A stretch of 14,203 bases of DNA from Undibacterium sp. GTDB lineage: Bacteria; Pseudomonadota; Gammaproteobacteria; Burkholderiales; Burkholderiaceae_D. The translations under genes and the position numbers were made by a program. The DNA lies in assembly GCA_019752975.1 (NCBI GenBank), contig JAIELM010000413.1, positions 1-14,203 of the forward strand, written 5' to 3'. The number at the start of each line of letters is the position of its first letter. The first letter of the stretch is position 1. The notes under the pieces were generated by a model. It was not told the origin of the DNA. It ran no database searches and saw nothing but the letters and a program-made list of their open reading frames with translations. Shown one piece after another: positions 8,901-14,203 of the stretch.

Positions 8901-9741
8901 AGAGCGTGCGAGGCAGGCCGCTAATAACCCTGATCTGCGTTATTTAGCCTTGCGTTGTATGGACAGGAACGAGGCGCGAAGAACACTATTCATACAAGCG
9001 CAGCAGCAATGGCCCAAGCATGGCTGGCTCGCGTATGCGGCTGGCTATGCTTTTGCTGAAAACATGCAATGGAATGAGGCGCTCACGGCATTTGCTAGCG
9101 CGCGTCGCTCTTTACCAGTGATGAGTGGTGTGATCGCGGAAGAGCAATTGCGTATCACTCGTCTAGTGCAAAAAGATACCAATGCATCACTACAAGATTT
9201 AGTGCAAGGTGATAGAAATCTCGAATTAATATTGGCGATCGAAAAAGAGAAGATCTTAGACACGCCTGAGCTACAAGCCTACCAAGCACTTTATCGAGGA
9301 CAGCTAGAGCGTGCTGTGAGCCTAGTGAAGCAACGTCCACAAAGTGCGGCACGAGTCTTACGCTTGGCTGCCGCTTCAGTGGGGGCTAGCGCCGATCTAA
9401 AAGCCCAAGCTCTGGCTCTCGATGTCGAGCAAGGTGTAGATTACAAAACCGTGTTCTCAGCGATGGCACTGGCCTTAACCGCGCAAAAAAGTATAGAGCC
9501 ATATTTCAAAGTGGTGCATGGCATGCCATCTGAAGTAGAGCAAGCTTTTCGCCAGTTCGTAGAGCACTTCATGCACAAAGACTTTGTTCGTGCCGAACAC
9601 GATATGTTGGGTATGGCGCCAGAATACCGCGCTCAAGCCTATAGCATGGCAGTGGTGGTACTCGGCAAACAAGCCCCGGTCGAATGGCGCGATGCGGCTA
9701 AGCATCTCTTGTTTGTTTCTGAACGGCCGTATTTGGGGTGA
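5944..9741 (+). CDS. Large membrane-bound M48-family zinc metallopeptidase
   Basis: From the ATG at 5944 the protein has 1265 residues; an in-frame GTG at 5911 would add 11, and neither has a Shine-Dalgarno site. Two membrane segments (about 26-52 and 64-88) precede an M48 catalytic core. Its zinc motif is HEFGH (H174, E175, H178 in LAHEFGHFAQ), and the third ligand is E258 in SREMEMQAD, the SRxxExxAD form known from HtpX/Ste24 peptidases. A hydrophobic stretch lies between them (about 220-250) and a further membrane segment at about 743-770. The long middle part is helical and charged. After the last membrane segment comes a beta-rich stretch and then TPR-like helical repeats (around 1025-1060). 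M48 enzymes cleave membrane or periplasmic proteins and take part in quality control, but this one is far longer than HtpX (about 290). The intact zinc site suggests an active protease; its substrate is unknown. Confidence 0.88.
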   Translation: MTLPLSRSPELLRELAKPSPSYTRRAWLAMGALALFMTLYLLLATWFLFTAYRLSIGAGNSGSAVWGWGMALCAVLLAAFMLKGFFFVKRGVNDDSIEITPMQEPRLFQFLFELADLAGAPRPHRVFVSARVNAAVFYDLSIVNLFFPSKKNLEIGLGLVNVLNLGELRAVLAHEFGHFAQKAMAVGRWVYIAQQIAGNLVARRDSLDDFLNSWSRIDFRLAWMAWILSIIVWSIRSLVDTVFSVVVMIQRALSREMEMQADLVAVSLTGSDALIHALHHMQAADDAWNRAVNFAFEEKEKEKIAPDLFQLQSEILERMAILLGDENYKKLPPLPLINPEQHRVFKADFARPPQMWLTHPLNHEREENAKRRYIPADIDQASAWAIFESAPALREQVTLKFLQAEKSSPCEMAELLKSLDKQFQREHLHSRYRGVYYGRSPVRFARGASEMYLPKDEITLSDLDSLYPESISQDIEQLAQIEKELGQLRAVQNGVWQASGKTLHLRGRELKSKDIPKAITEIENELAILEDKLFAHDKRCRSVYMLAANQVGNGWPEYLFALLELIHYADHTIANIRDQQGLLSNTVSVVTATRKVSSAGVNDVISAAGHLYALLENVFKQSTELSLDHILRQRLEVASWQELLGEFKLSAPNQENISSWLDVIDSWVGQVVGACSALRLHALEQLLISEAVVARHAKEGKAIISAPTAPTVAKAYDTLIPGKERKRQTKLDWWARFQIADGVFATLARFGVASGIVVAVLGFGAFVGGVDVTVYNGLARTVRVNIAGKTLQLAPFASGDLTVDPTQLLRIETKTAEGVLIETFASNAEGAFSHFVYNVGAASPLIEWTHPYGNASPRPDRMLGAPRWISSNVDVFFADPPKSISSKTGGGTRDILTGFGNAPAGQQLAMLSDPKEKQQAIRLHARWDDTSVPETLSWLTVAQEDKDFSGLIQARLKEAPEDVVLRRTEQDMVGRDGRAALCEKSQERARQAANNPDLRYLALRCMDRNEARRTLFIQAQQQWPKHGWLAYAAGYAFAENMQWNEALTAFASARRSLPVMSGVIAEEQLRITRLVQKDTNASLQDLVQGDRNLELILAIEKEKILDTPELQAYQALYRGQLERAVSLVKQRPQSAARVLRLAAASVGASADLKAQALALDVEQGVDYKTVFSAMALALTAQKSIEPYFKVVHGMPSEVEQAFRQFVEHFMHKDFVRAEHDMLGMAPEYRAQAYSMAVVVLGKQAPVEWRDAAKHLLFVSERPYLG

Positions 9742-9747
9742 AGTTCT

Positions 9748-9867
9748 ATGGATGAGGGACAAGAGCATGGATTGTCCCGCGAGCTTGAAACACCCTTTTG
9801 GAAAAGGGGATGGGGTTGTGGAGTAGCCATCTCATCGCAATTACATTTTGATAATGAATTTATTTAA
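9748..9867 (+). CDS. Doubtful 39-residue small ORF after the M48 gene
   Basis: An ATG six bases past the M48 stop opens a 39-codon frame ending TAA. GGGGTGA, formed by the last M48 codons and its stop, sits six bases upstream and would make a good Shine-Dalgarno site for translational coupling. The peptide starts MDEGQEHGLSRELE and contains WKRGWGCG. Against a real gene, the frame contains two inverted repeats (9756-9778 and 9793-9808), and the ETPFWKRGWG stretch resembles peptides produced when palindromic intergenic CCCTTTT/AAAAGGG repeats are translated. No family is recognised. Confidence 0.18.
   Translation: MDEGQEHGLSRELETPFWKRGWGCGVAISSQLHFDNEFI
9756..9778 (+). repeat. Inverted repeat just after the M48 gene
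   Basis: GGGACAA (9756-9762) and TTGTCCC (9772-9778) form a perfect 7-bp stem with a 9-base loop, 14 bases after the M48 stop codon. Fifteen bases further on, CCCTTTT (9793-9799) and AAAAGGG (9802-9808) form a second, tighter palindrome. The pair may protect or end the M48 transcript, but no T-run follows. Confidence 0.45.
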
Positions 9868-9934
9868 TGTGATCTTGCATCTAGGCGATAAACTTCGTGT
9901 TAGGTCAATTTTTTTCTTCGCCGCTGCCGCCTAA

Positions 9935-9943
9935 TGCTAGAAT
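9935..9943 (+). promoter_or_regulatory. Extended -10 promoter candidate for yajC-secD-secF
   Basis: TGCTAGAAT combines the TGn extension with a five-of-six -10 hexamer (TAGAAT, 9938-9943). The -35 region upstream is weak, which extended -10 promoters tolerate. Transcription would begin near 9950, giving a leader of about 130 bases before yajC. This fits the Sec genes being transcribed independently of queA-tgt, from which the M48 gene separates them. Confidence 0.45.
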
Positions 9944-10067
9944 GTGGCGCTTTGTTGTTCGCCTTGATTTCCTTGCATCGTCCTTTAATTGTTCTTGCTC
10001 TTTAAATTGCGAGACTTGCCCCAAAATGGGTCGGACAGGAAAAATAAAATAATTATTTATATTAATT

Positions 10068-10071
10068 GGAG
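10068..10071 (+). promoter_or_regulatory. Shine-Dalgarno site that fixes the yajC start
   Basis: GGAG lies seven bases before the GTG at 10079. The longer open frame starts upstream at 9989 with residues unrelated to YajC and no such site, so this site decides for the GTG. Confidence 0.65.
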
Positions 10072-10078
10072 TGTGATC

Positions 10079-10402
10079 GTGTTTATTTCTAATGCTTATG
10101 CGCAAGCTGCTGGTGCGGCTTCTGAAAGTAGTTTGTTGAGTTTTTTACCTATCGTTTTGATGTTCGTGGTGTTGTACTTCGTCATGATACGTCCACAAAT
10201 GAAACGCCAAAAAGAGCAAAAATCCATGATGGATGCTTTGGCCAAGAACGATGAAGTAATTACTGCGGGTGGCATTGTCGGTAAAGTGACTAAAGTGGCT
10301 GATGCTTTTGTTACGGTGGAAGTTGCGAATGGCGTGGAGATGCAATTTCAAAAAAGTGCAGTTACTACGCTTTTACCTAAAGGCACGATCAAAGGTCTGT
10401 AA
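10079..10402 (+). CDS. yajC: Preprotein translocase subunit YajC
   Basis: YajC is a small single-span membrane protein that copurifies with SecD-SecF and the SecYEG translocon; it is not essential in E. coli. The 107 residues (E. coli 110) start MFISNAYAQA, have one membrane helix (about 18-37) and then the family IRPQ motif (37-40) with the basic run MKRQKEQK. The cytoplasmic domain carries GDEV-like KNDEVITAGGIVGKV (57-71), the YajC signature. The start is a GTG with a GGAG site; an open frame extends upstream to 9989 but would add an unrelated, poorly initiated N-terminus. It heads the yajC-secD-secF cluster, 71 bases before secD. Confidence 0.95.
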   Translation: MFISNAYAQAAGAASESSLLSFLPIVLMFVVLYFVMIRPQMKRQKEQKSMMDALAKNDEVITAGGIVGKVTKVADAFVTVEVANGVEMQFQKSAVTTLLPKGTIKGL

Positions 10403-10419
10403 GCTTTGATGTTCTGCTG

Positions 10420-10442
10420 GGCGAGCTGTTTTTTTGCTCGCC
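10420..10442 (+). repeat. Hairpin with T-rich loop between yajC and secD
   Basis: GGCGAGC (10420-10426) and GCTCGCC (10436-10442) form a perfect GC-rich 7-bp stem; the 9-base loop is TG followed by seven T. There is no T-run after the stem, so it is not a normal terminator. It begins 17 bases past the yajC stop and could stabilise the yajC message end, reducing secD relative to yajC. Confidence 0.6.
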
Positions 10443-10473
10443 ATCCGATTGATTTCATTTAAATACGCCCGCT

Positions 10474-12363
10474 ATGAATCGCTATCCTCTCTGGAAGTAC
10501 CTCATCATTTTGGTCACACTGGTGTTTGGTGCGCTGTACGCCGCGCCTAATTTACCTTTCTTTGGCAAAACCCCAGCCCTGCAAATTAATAGTAGCAAGG
10601 CCACTATCAAATTAGATAGCCGCATGGTGGCAAAAGTCGAGCAAGTGTTAAAAGACGCTGGTGTACCCGCGACTTCAGTGGTGTTTGAAGACAATGGGAC
10701 GCAGGCTTCAATACGCGCTCGGTTTTTAGACGTGGACACACGCTTTAAAGCAAAAACAGTGTTAGAAAATGGCCTTAACGCTGATCCCAAAGATAAAGTG
10801 TATACGGTCGCTTTTAATCTCTTACCTAATACTCCCGCTTGGCTACAAAAAATCAACGCTCGCCCTATGAATTTGGGTTTGGATTTGCAGGGTGGGGTGC
10901 ACTTTTTGATGCAGGTCGATACTTCTCAGATGCTGGATAAGCGCCTGAACGTGGTTCAGTCTACTGTGCGTTCCACTTTAAAAGATAAAGATATTCGGCA
11001 TGCGGGATTGTCGAGAGATGCTGGCAGCGTCACTGTAAAATTCCGTGATGCAGAGACGCGCTCTAAGGCGCGTGATGTGATCGCGCGGGCGATGAATGAT
11101 GTTACGCTATTCGAACCACCGATTGCTGCTGGTGGCGTAGCTGAGGGCGATTTTGTATTGCAACTGACGGTCAAGCCAGATGCCCTAACCACCTTGATGA
11201 GTGAAGGTGTTAAACAAAATATGTCCGCCTTAGCCAAGCGTGTGAATGAGATCGGTGTCTCTGAACCGCTGATTCAACAACAAGGGCCAGATCGTATCGT
11301 GGTGGAATTGGCGGGGGTAGATGATGTTGATGCTGCTCGTCGTTTGATTGGTCGGACTGCGACGCTAGAAATTCGCTTGGTAGATGAATCAGTAATCGGT
11401 CCAGTGACAGAAACCACTGCCGTACCTTTTGGTTCTGAGTTGTTTAAGGTCGGCCGTCAAGGCCCACACATTTTGTATAAAGACGTGCTGACCACCGGCG
11501 ACTCGATTATTGGGGCAACTTCCGGTTACGACGAAAGTCAAAACCCTGAGGTGAATATTGTCCTCAATAGTGAAGCTGGTCGTCGTATGACCGAAGCGAC
11601 GCGCATTAATGTAGGCAAACGTATGGCCTTCATTTTGTTTGAAGAAGGCAAGGGCGAGTTGTTGCAAGTGGCGACTATCCAAAGTGCCTTGGGCAATCGC
11701 TTTCGCACTACCGGTTTGGGGACACCTGCTGCGGCTGCTGAGTTAGCTTTGCTGTTACGTTCCGGTGCTCTGGCCGCGCCGATGAAGATCATAGAAGAAC
11801 GTACAGTCGGCCCAGCCTTGGGTGCCGATAATATTGTCAAAGGGGTGAATTCCACTATGTACGGTTTTGCAGCTATCGCCGTATTCATGATTATTTATTA
11901 CCTCCTGTTCGGCGCGTTTAGTGTGACTGCTTTGGCAGCCAACTTGTTGTTACTGTTGAGCGTACTATCCTTAATGCAGGTGACGTTAACTTTGCCTGGT
12001 ATCGCCGCGATTGCTTTGGCTTTGGGGATGGCGATTGATGCCAACGTCTTGATTAATGAGCGGATACGAGAAGAGCTACGAGCGGGTGTGGCGGCACAGA
12101 CAGCGATTTCCACCGGCTTTGATCGCGCTTGGGCGACTATTTTAGATTCTAACGTGACGACTTTTATTGTTGGCTTGGCGCTGTTGGCTTTTGGTTCTGG
12201 TCCAATTAAAGCTTTTGCGATTGTGCATTGCTTAGGAATTTTGACTTCGATCTTCTCTTCGGTCTTTGTGTCACGCGGCGTGGTGAATCTTTGGTACGGA
12301 CGCAAAAAGAAATTGGCCTCCGTGTCGATAGGACAAATTTGGAAGCCTACGGAAAACAAATAA
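10474..12363 (+). CDS. secD: Protein translocase subunit SecD
   Basis: SecD pairs with SecF in an RND-superfamily complex that uses the proton-motive force to pull exported proteins out of SecYEG on the periplasmic side. The 629 residues (E. coli 615) begin MNRYPLWKYL with the first membrane helix at about 8-25. The large periplasmic P1 domain carries the GLDLQGG motif (135-141). Five membrane helices fill about 458-615. The conserved aspartate needed for proton flow in the family is D522, in GMAIDANVLINERIREEL. The ATG at 10474 matches the family start, but no clear Shine-Dalgarno sequence precedes it. A 117-base gap with unusual structure separates it from secF. Confidence 0.97.
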   Translation: MNRYPLWKYLIILVTLVFGALYAAPNLPFFGKTPALQINSSKATIKLDSRMVAKVEQVLKDAGVPATSVVFEDNGTQASIRARFLDVDTRFKAKTVLENGLNADPKDKVYTVAFNLLPNTPAWLQKINARPMNLGLDLQGGVHFLMQVDTSQMLDKRLNVVQSTVRSTLKDKDIRHAGLSRDAGSVTVKFRDAETRSKARDVIARAMNDVTLFEPPIAAGGVAEGDFVLQLTVKPDALTTLMSEGVKQNMSALAKRVNEIGVSEPLIQQQGPDRIVVELAGVDDVDAARRLIGRTATLEIRLVDESVIGPVTETTAVPFGSELFKVGRQGPHILYKDVLTTGDSIIGATSGYDESQNPEVNIVLNSEAGRRMTEATRINVGKRMAFILFEEGKGELLQVATIQSALGNRFRTTGLGTPAAAAELALLLRSGALAAPMKIIEERTVGPALGADNIVKGVNSTMYGFAAIAVFMIIYYLLFGAFSVTALAANLLLLLSVLSLMQVTLTLPGIAAIALALGMAIDANVLINERIREELRAGVAAQTAISTGFDRAWATILDSNVTTFIVGLALLAFGSGPIKAFAIVHCLGILTSIFSSVFVSRGVVNLWYGRKKKLASVSIGQIWKPTENK

Positions 12364-12378
12364 AAAAATCCTAGCGCA

Positions 12379-12427
12379 GTGGCTGTAGAGCTAAGTCGAG
12401 ATGACTCTACAGCGCACGGCGACTTAG
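12379..12427 (+). ncRNA. Possible RNA pseudoknot in the secD-secF spacer
   Basis: Two perfect inverted repeats are interleaved. GCTGTAGAG (12382-12390) pairs with CTCTACAGC (12405-12413), and its loop contains CTAAGTCG (12391-12398), which pairs with CGACTTAG (12420-12427). This is the order of an H-type pseudoknot. The first stem can extend by GTG/CAC (12379-12381 with 12415-12417) across one bulged G. The direct junction between the two 5' strands leaves no first loop, so some end pairs would have to open, or the two helices may be alternatives. No known RNA family is recognised; a regulatory role is inferred. Confidence 0.45.
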
Positions 12428-12480
12428 TGATATTTGCTTGTTTTTGTTTGGATTAAAATTAAAAAAATTGAGGAACCATC

Positions 12481-13422
12481 ATGGAATTATTCCGCATTAA
12501 AAAAGACATACCCTTCATGCGCAATGCGCTGATTTTTAATGTCATTTCTGCGATCACATTTGCCGCAGCAGTGTTTTTTTTGGTGACCAAACCTTTGCAT
12601 TTATCGGTGGAATTTACCGGTGGTACGTCAGTGGAGGCGCACTACCAGCATAGTGCGGACATAGATAAAATTAGAGGTACTGTGGAAGCTGCTGGCTTTC
12701 CGGGAGCGAGTGTTATTCCTTTTGGTACATCTGAAGATGTCATGATACGACTACCGGCACTACCCAAAGGCTCTTCGCTCGAACAACAAACCAATAAGGT
12801 CATGGCGGCTTTGCAAGCGGCTGATCCCACGGTTATTAAAAAAGGTAGTTCCGTAGTCGGCTCGCAAGTGGGTGAAGAATTGGCGCACGATGGCCTGATG
12901 GCTTTGTTATTTGTGATCGTCGGCGTGATGGCTTACTTGGCGCTAAGGTTTGAATGGAAATATGCGGTTTCCGCCATCATCGCCAACTTGCATGACGTGG
13001 TGATTATTCTCGGTTTCTTTGCTTTCTTTGGTTGGGAATTTGATTTGGCTGTGTTGGCGGCGGTGCTGGCGGTCTTGGGTTATTCCGTCAATGAATCAGT
13101 GGTTATTTTTGATCGAATTCGTGAAAACTTCCGCAAGTTGCGCAAAGCTTCGGTGACTGATGTGATCGATAATGCGATTACTAGCACCATTTCACGTACC
13201 GTGATCACCCATGGTTGTACTCAAATGATGGTTTTGTCTATGTTGTTTTTTGGTGGTCCTACTTTAAATGGTTTTGCTAAAGCGCTGACCATTGGTATTT
13301 TATTTGGTATTTACTCTTCAGTGTTCGTCGCCGCGGCGATTGCTATGTGGCTGGGCGTAAAACGTGAGGATTTGATACCAGCAGTGAAAGAAAAAGACAA
13401 CACAGATGGTGCAGTGGTCTAA
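12481..13422 (+). CDS. secF: Protein translocase subunit SecF
   Basis: SecF is the partner of SecD in the proton-driven export complex. The 313 residues (E. coli 323) have a first membrane helix at about 17-36. The SVEFTGGTSVE motif (42-52) is the counterpart of GLDLQGG in SecD, a short periplasmic domain follows, and five more membrane helices fill about 135-295. GYSVNESVVIFDRIRENFRK holds the conserved aspartate D211. A good Shine-Dalgarno sequence (GAGGAA, 12470-12475) lies six bases before the ATG, unlike secD, so translation is initiated independently. A rho-independent terminator follows about 20 bases after the stop, closing the cluster. Confidence 0.97.
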   Translation: MELFRIKKDIPFMRNALIFNVISAITFAAAVFFLVTKPLHLSVEFTGGTSVEAHYQHSADIDKIRGTVEAAGFPGASVIPFGTSEDVMIRLPALPKGSSLEQQTNKVMAALQAADPTVIKKGSSVVGSQVGEELAHDGLMALLFVIVGVMAYLALRFEWKYAVSAIIANLHDVVIILGFFAFFGWEFDLAVLAAVLAVLGYSVNESVVIFDRIRENFRKLRKASVTDVIDNAITSTISRTVITHGCTQMMVLSMLFFGGPTLNGFAKALTIGILFGIYSSVFVAAAIAMWLGVKREDLIPAVKEKDNTDGAVV

Positions 13423-13441
13423 GTACTGTTGTCATTAAGTA

Positions 13442-13472
13442 GAAAAGCCAGCATTCGTGCTGGTTTTTTTTT
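13442..13472 (+). terminator. Rho-independent terminator after secF
   Basis: CCAGCA (13448-13453), loop TTCG, TGCTGG (13458-13463), then nine T. The stem can lengthen through the preceding AAAA paired with the T-run. The tetraloop and long T-tract make this a textbook terminator for yajC-secD-secF. Confidence 0.93.
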
Positions 13473-13619
13473 GCTAAGATGGCAGACATATGCCGTTACA
13501 TTAGGCTACAAAAATTCCTCAGAAGATTGTTGAACTTAACAGTGTAGAACAGTCAAACAAGTATCTAGCTTATCGATCACGCTACCATCTCGAAACTATT
13601 TTCAAAACCACTTCAAAAC

Positions 13620-14203
13620 ATGAAAAAATCAAAAACCATTGTCGTCATTGCCTTGCTACTCGCAAGCGCAGGCACTTACTTGGCTTGGAAAAAATTCGGT
13701 ACACCAAGTACCGATGCACCAGCTACAGTGGGTCTAGGAAGCCAAATTGGCGGCAATAAAAATCAAGTGGTGAGCGTGAGTACGGTATTGGCGCAGAAGC
13801 GTGATTATGAAGTCAAGTTGACCGCTAATGGCGTCGTCACTGCCTTGAACACGGTAGAAGTGCGTCCTCAGGTGGCAAGTGTGATTGCCAAGGTACACAT
13901 CAAAGAAGGGCAATTTGTTCATGCCGGTGATGTGTTGTTCACTTTGGATAACCGTAACGACAGCGTCAATGTCGCCAAAGCACAAGCGCAACTAGATAAG
14001 GAACTGGCGAGTTTGGCCGAGAATCAACGCCAACTGTTACGCAGCAAAGAATTATTTGAAAGAAAATTTCAATCGCAAAGCGCGGTCGATGCCAGTCAAA
14101 CTTTGGTGCAGGCACAGCAAGCGGTGGTTGACGCAGCCAAGGCCGCTTTGGCTTCAAGTAAAGTGAGCTTAGGCTTTAATCGCATCGTGGCACCCAGCGC
14201 TGG
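13620..14203 (+). CDS. RND-efflux periplasmic adaptor (membrane fusion protein), N-terminal part
   Basis: The gene runs off the right edge; 194 residues are visible. A membrane anchor or uncleaved signal lies at about 5-22 (TIVVIALLLASAGTYLAW), followed by a flexible linker. The first half of the lipoyl/barrel-sandwich domain follows (about 66-110, with VEVRPQVASVIAKVHIKEGQ and a GDVLFTLD strand). A long alpha-hairpin (about 115-180) carries KELFERKFQSQSAVD at its turn, and the return to the lipoyl domain ends FNRIVAPSAG. This is the AcrA/MdtA order of domains. The protein would link an inner-membrane RND pump to an outer-membrane channel for drug, metal or solvent export; the pump gene should lie beyond the edge. 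No cysteine marks a lipoprotein, and no Shine-Dalgarno sequence precedes the ATG. It follows the secF terminator by about 150 bases, so it has its own promoter. Confidence 0.9.
   Translation, partial: MKKSKTIVVIALLLASAGTYLAWKKFGTPSTDAPATVGLGSQIGGNKNQVVSVSTVLAQKRDYEVKLTANGVVTALNTVEVRPQVASVIAKVHIKEGQFVHAGDVLFTLDNRNDSVNVAKAQAQLDKELASLAENQRQLLRSKELFERKFQSQSAVDASQTLVQAQQAVVDAAKAALASSKVSLGFNRIVAPSA

Larger units (their letters stand above)
9742..10078 (+). other. 337-base spacer between the M48 gene and yajC
   Basis: The left third holds the doubtful small ORF and two inverted repeats. A run of seven T (9909-9915) has no stem before it and is not a terminator. An extended -10 promoter candidate (9935-9943) follows, then about 130 bases of untranslated leader, rich in A/T near its end (including the palindrome AAATAATTATTT at 10047-10058), and the yajC ribosome binding site. 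No tRNA or recognised riboswitch is seen. Confidence 0.6.

Noticed and set aside
9909..9915. T-run as a terminator for the M48 gene
   Set aside because: No stem precedes the seven T; the nearest hairpin is about 100 bases upstream.
9989..10078. N-terminal extension of yajC to 9989
   Set aside because: The extra residues precede the usual YajC start MFISNAYAQ, and a correctly spaced GGAG supports the GTG at 10079.
11898..12359. 153-residue open frame antisense to secD
   Set aside because: It lies entirely opposite the highly conserved membrane part of secD and reads as a low-complexity Lys/Ala/Ile-rich mirror of it. There is no ribosome binding site or family resemblance.

Overview
The window looks like chromosomal DNA of a betaproteobacterium, most likely Burkholderiales and perhaps an Oxalobacteraceae/Undibacterium-like organism. 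That placement is an inference from the protein sequences (RecG, QueA, YajC with the MFISNAYAQ start), the moderate GC content and the gene order; no database was searched. Nearly all the DNA is ordinary core genome. No phage, insertion sequence, CRISPR or rRNA/tRNA gene is visible.

Layout. A short-chain dehydrogenase is cut by the left edge (minus strand). Divergent from it is a membrane-anchored SPFH/prohibitin-family gene (318-1112). It converges with recG (minus, 1245-3296), and the gap between them holds a hairpin that fits a recG terminator plus a GTGAAA-type hexamer repeat. recG and queA are divergent across about 60 bases. queA (3358-4392) and tgt (4514-5647) encode two steps of queuosine tRNA modification. 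A 4 kb block follows with a very large M48-family membrane metallopeptidase (to 9741), flanked by repeat-rich spacers. Then comes the Sec accessory cluster yajC (10079-10402), secD (10474-12363) and secF (12481-13422), closed by a canonical rho-independent terminator. The right edge cuts the start of an RND-efflux periplasmic adaptor (membrane fusion protein).

How the genes relate. The order queA-tgt-yajC-secD-secF is the classical one (E. coli has it uninterrupted); here the M48 gene sits between tgt and yajC. An extended -10 box upstream of yajC suggests the Sec genes have their own promoter. YajC, SecD and SecF are membrane partners of SecYEG that use the proton-motive force in protein export. 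The M48 and SPFH proteins could both serve membrane-protein quality control, but nothing in the sequence ties them together.

Most unusual signals. The 117-base secD-secF spacer carries two perfect, interleaved inverted repeats (9 bp and 8 bp) that can coexist only as an H-type pseudoknot. The yajC-secD spacer has a GC stem with a T-rich loop. The tgt-M48 spacer holds an eight-unit pentanucleotide tandem repeat between two hairpins. The M48 protein is over 1260 residues long, with a large uncharacterised C-terminal half. No convincing new multi-gene system was found.
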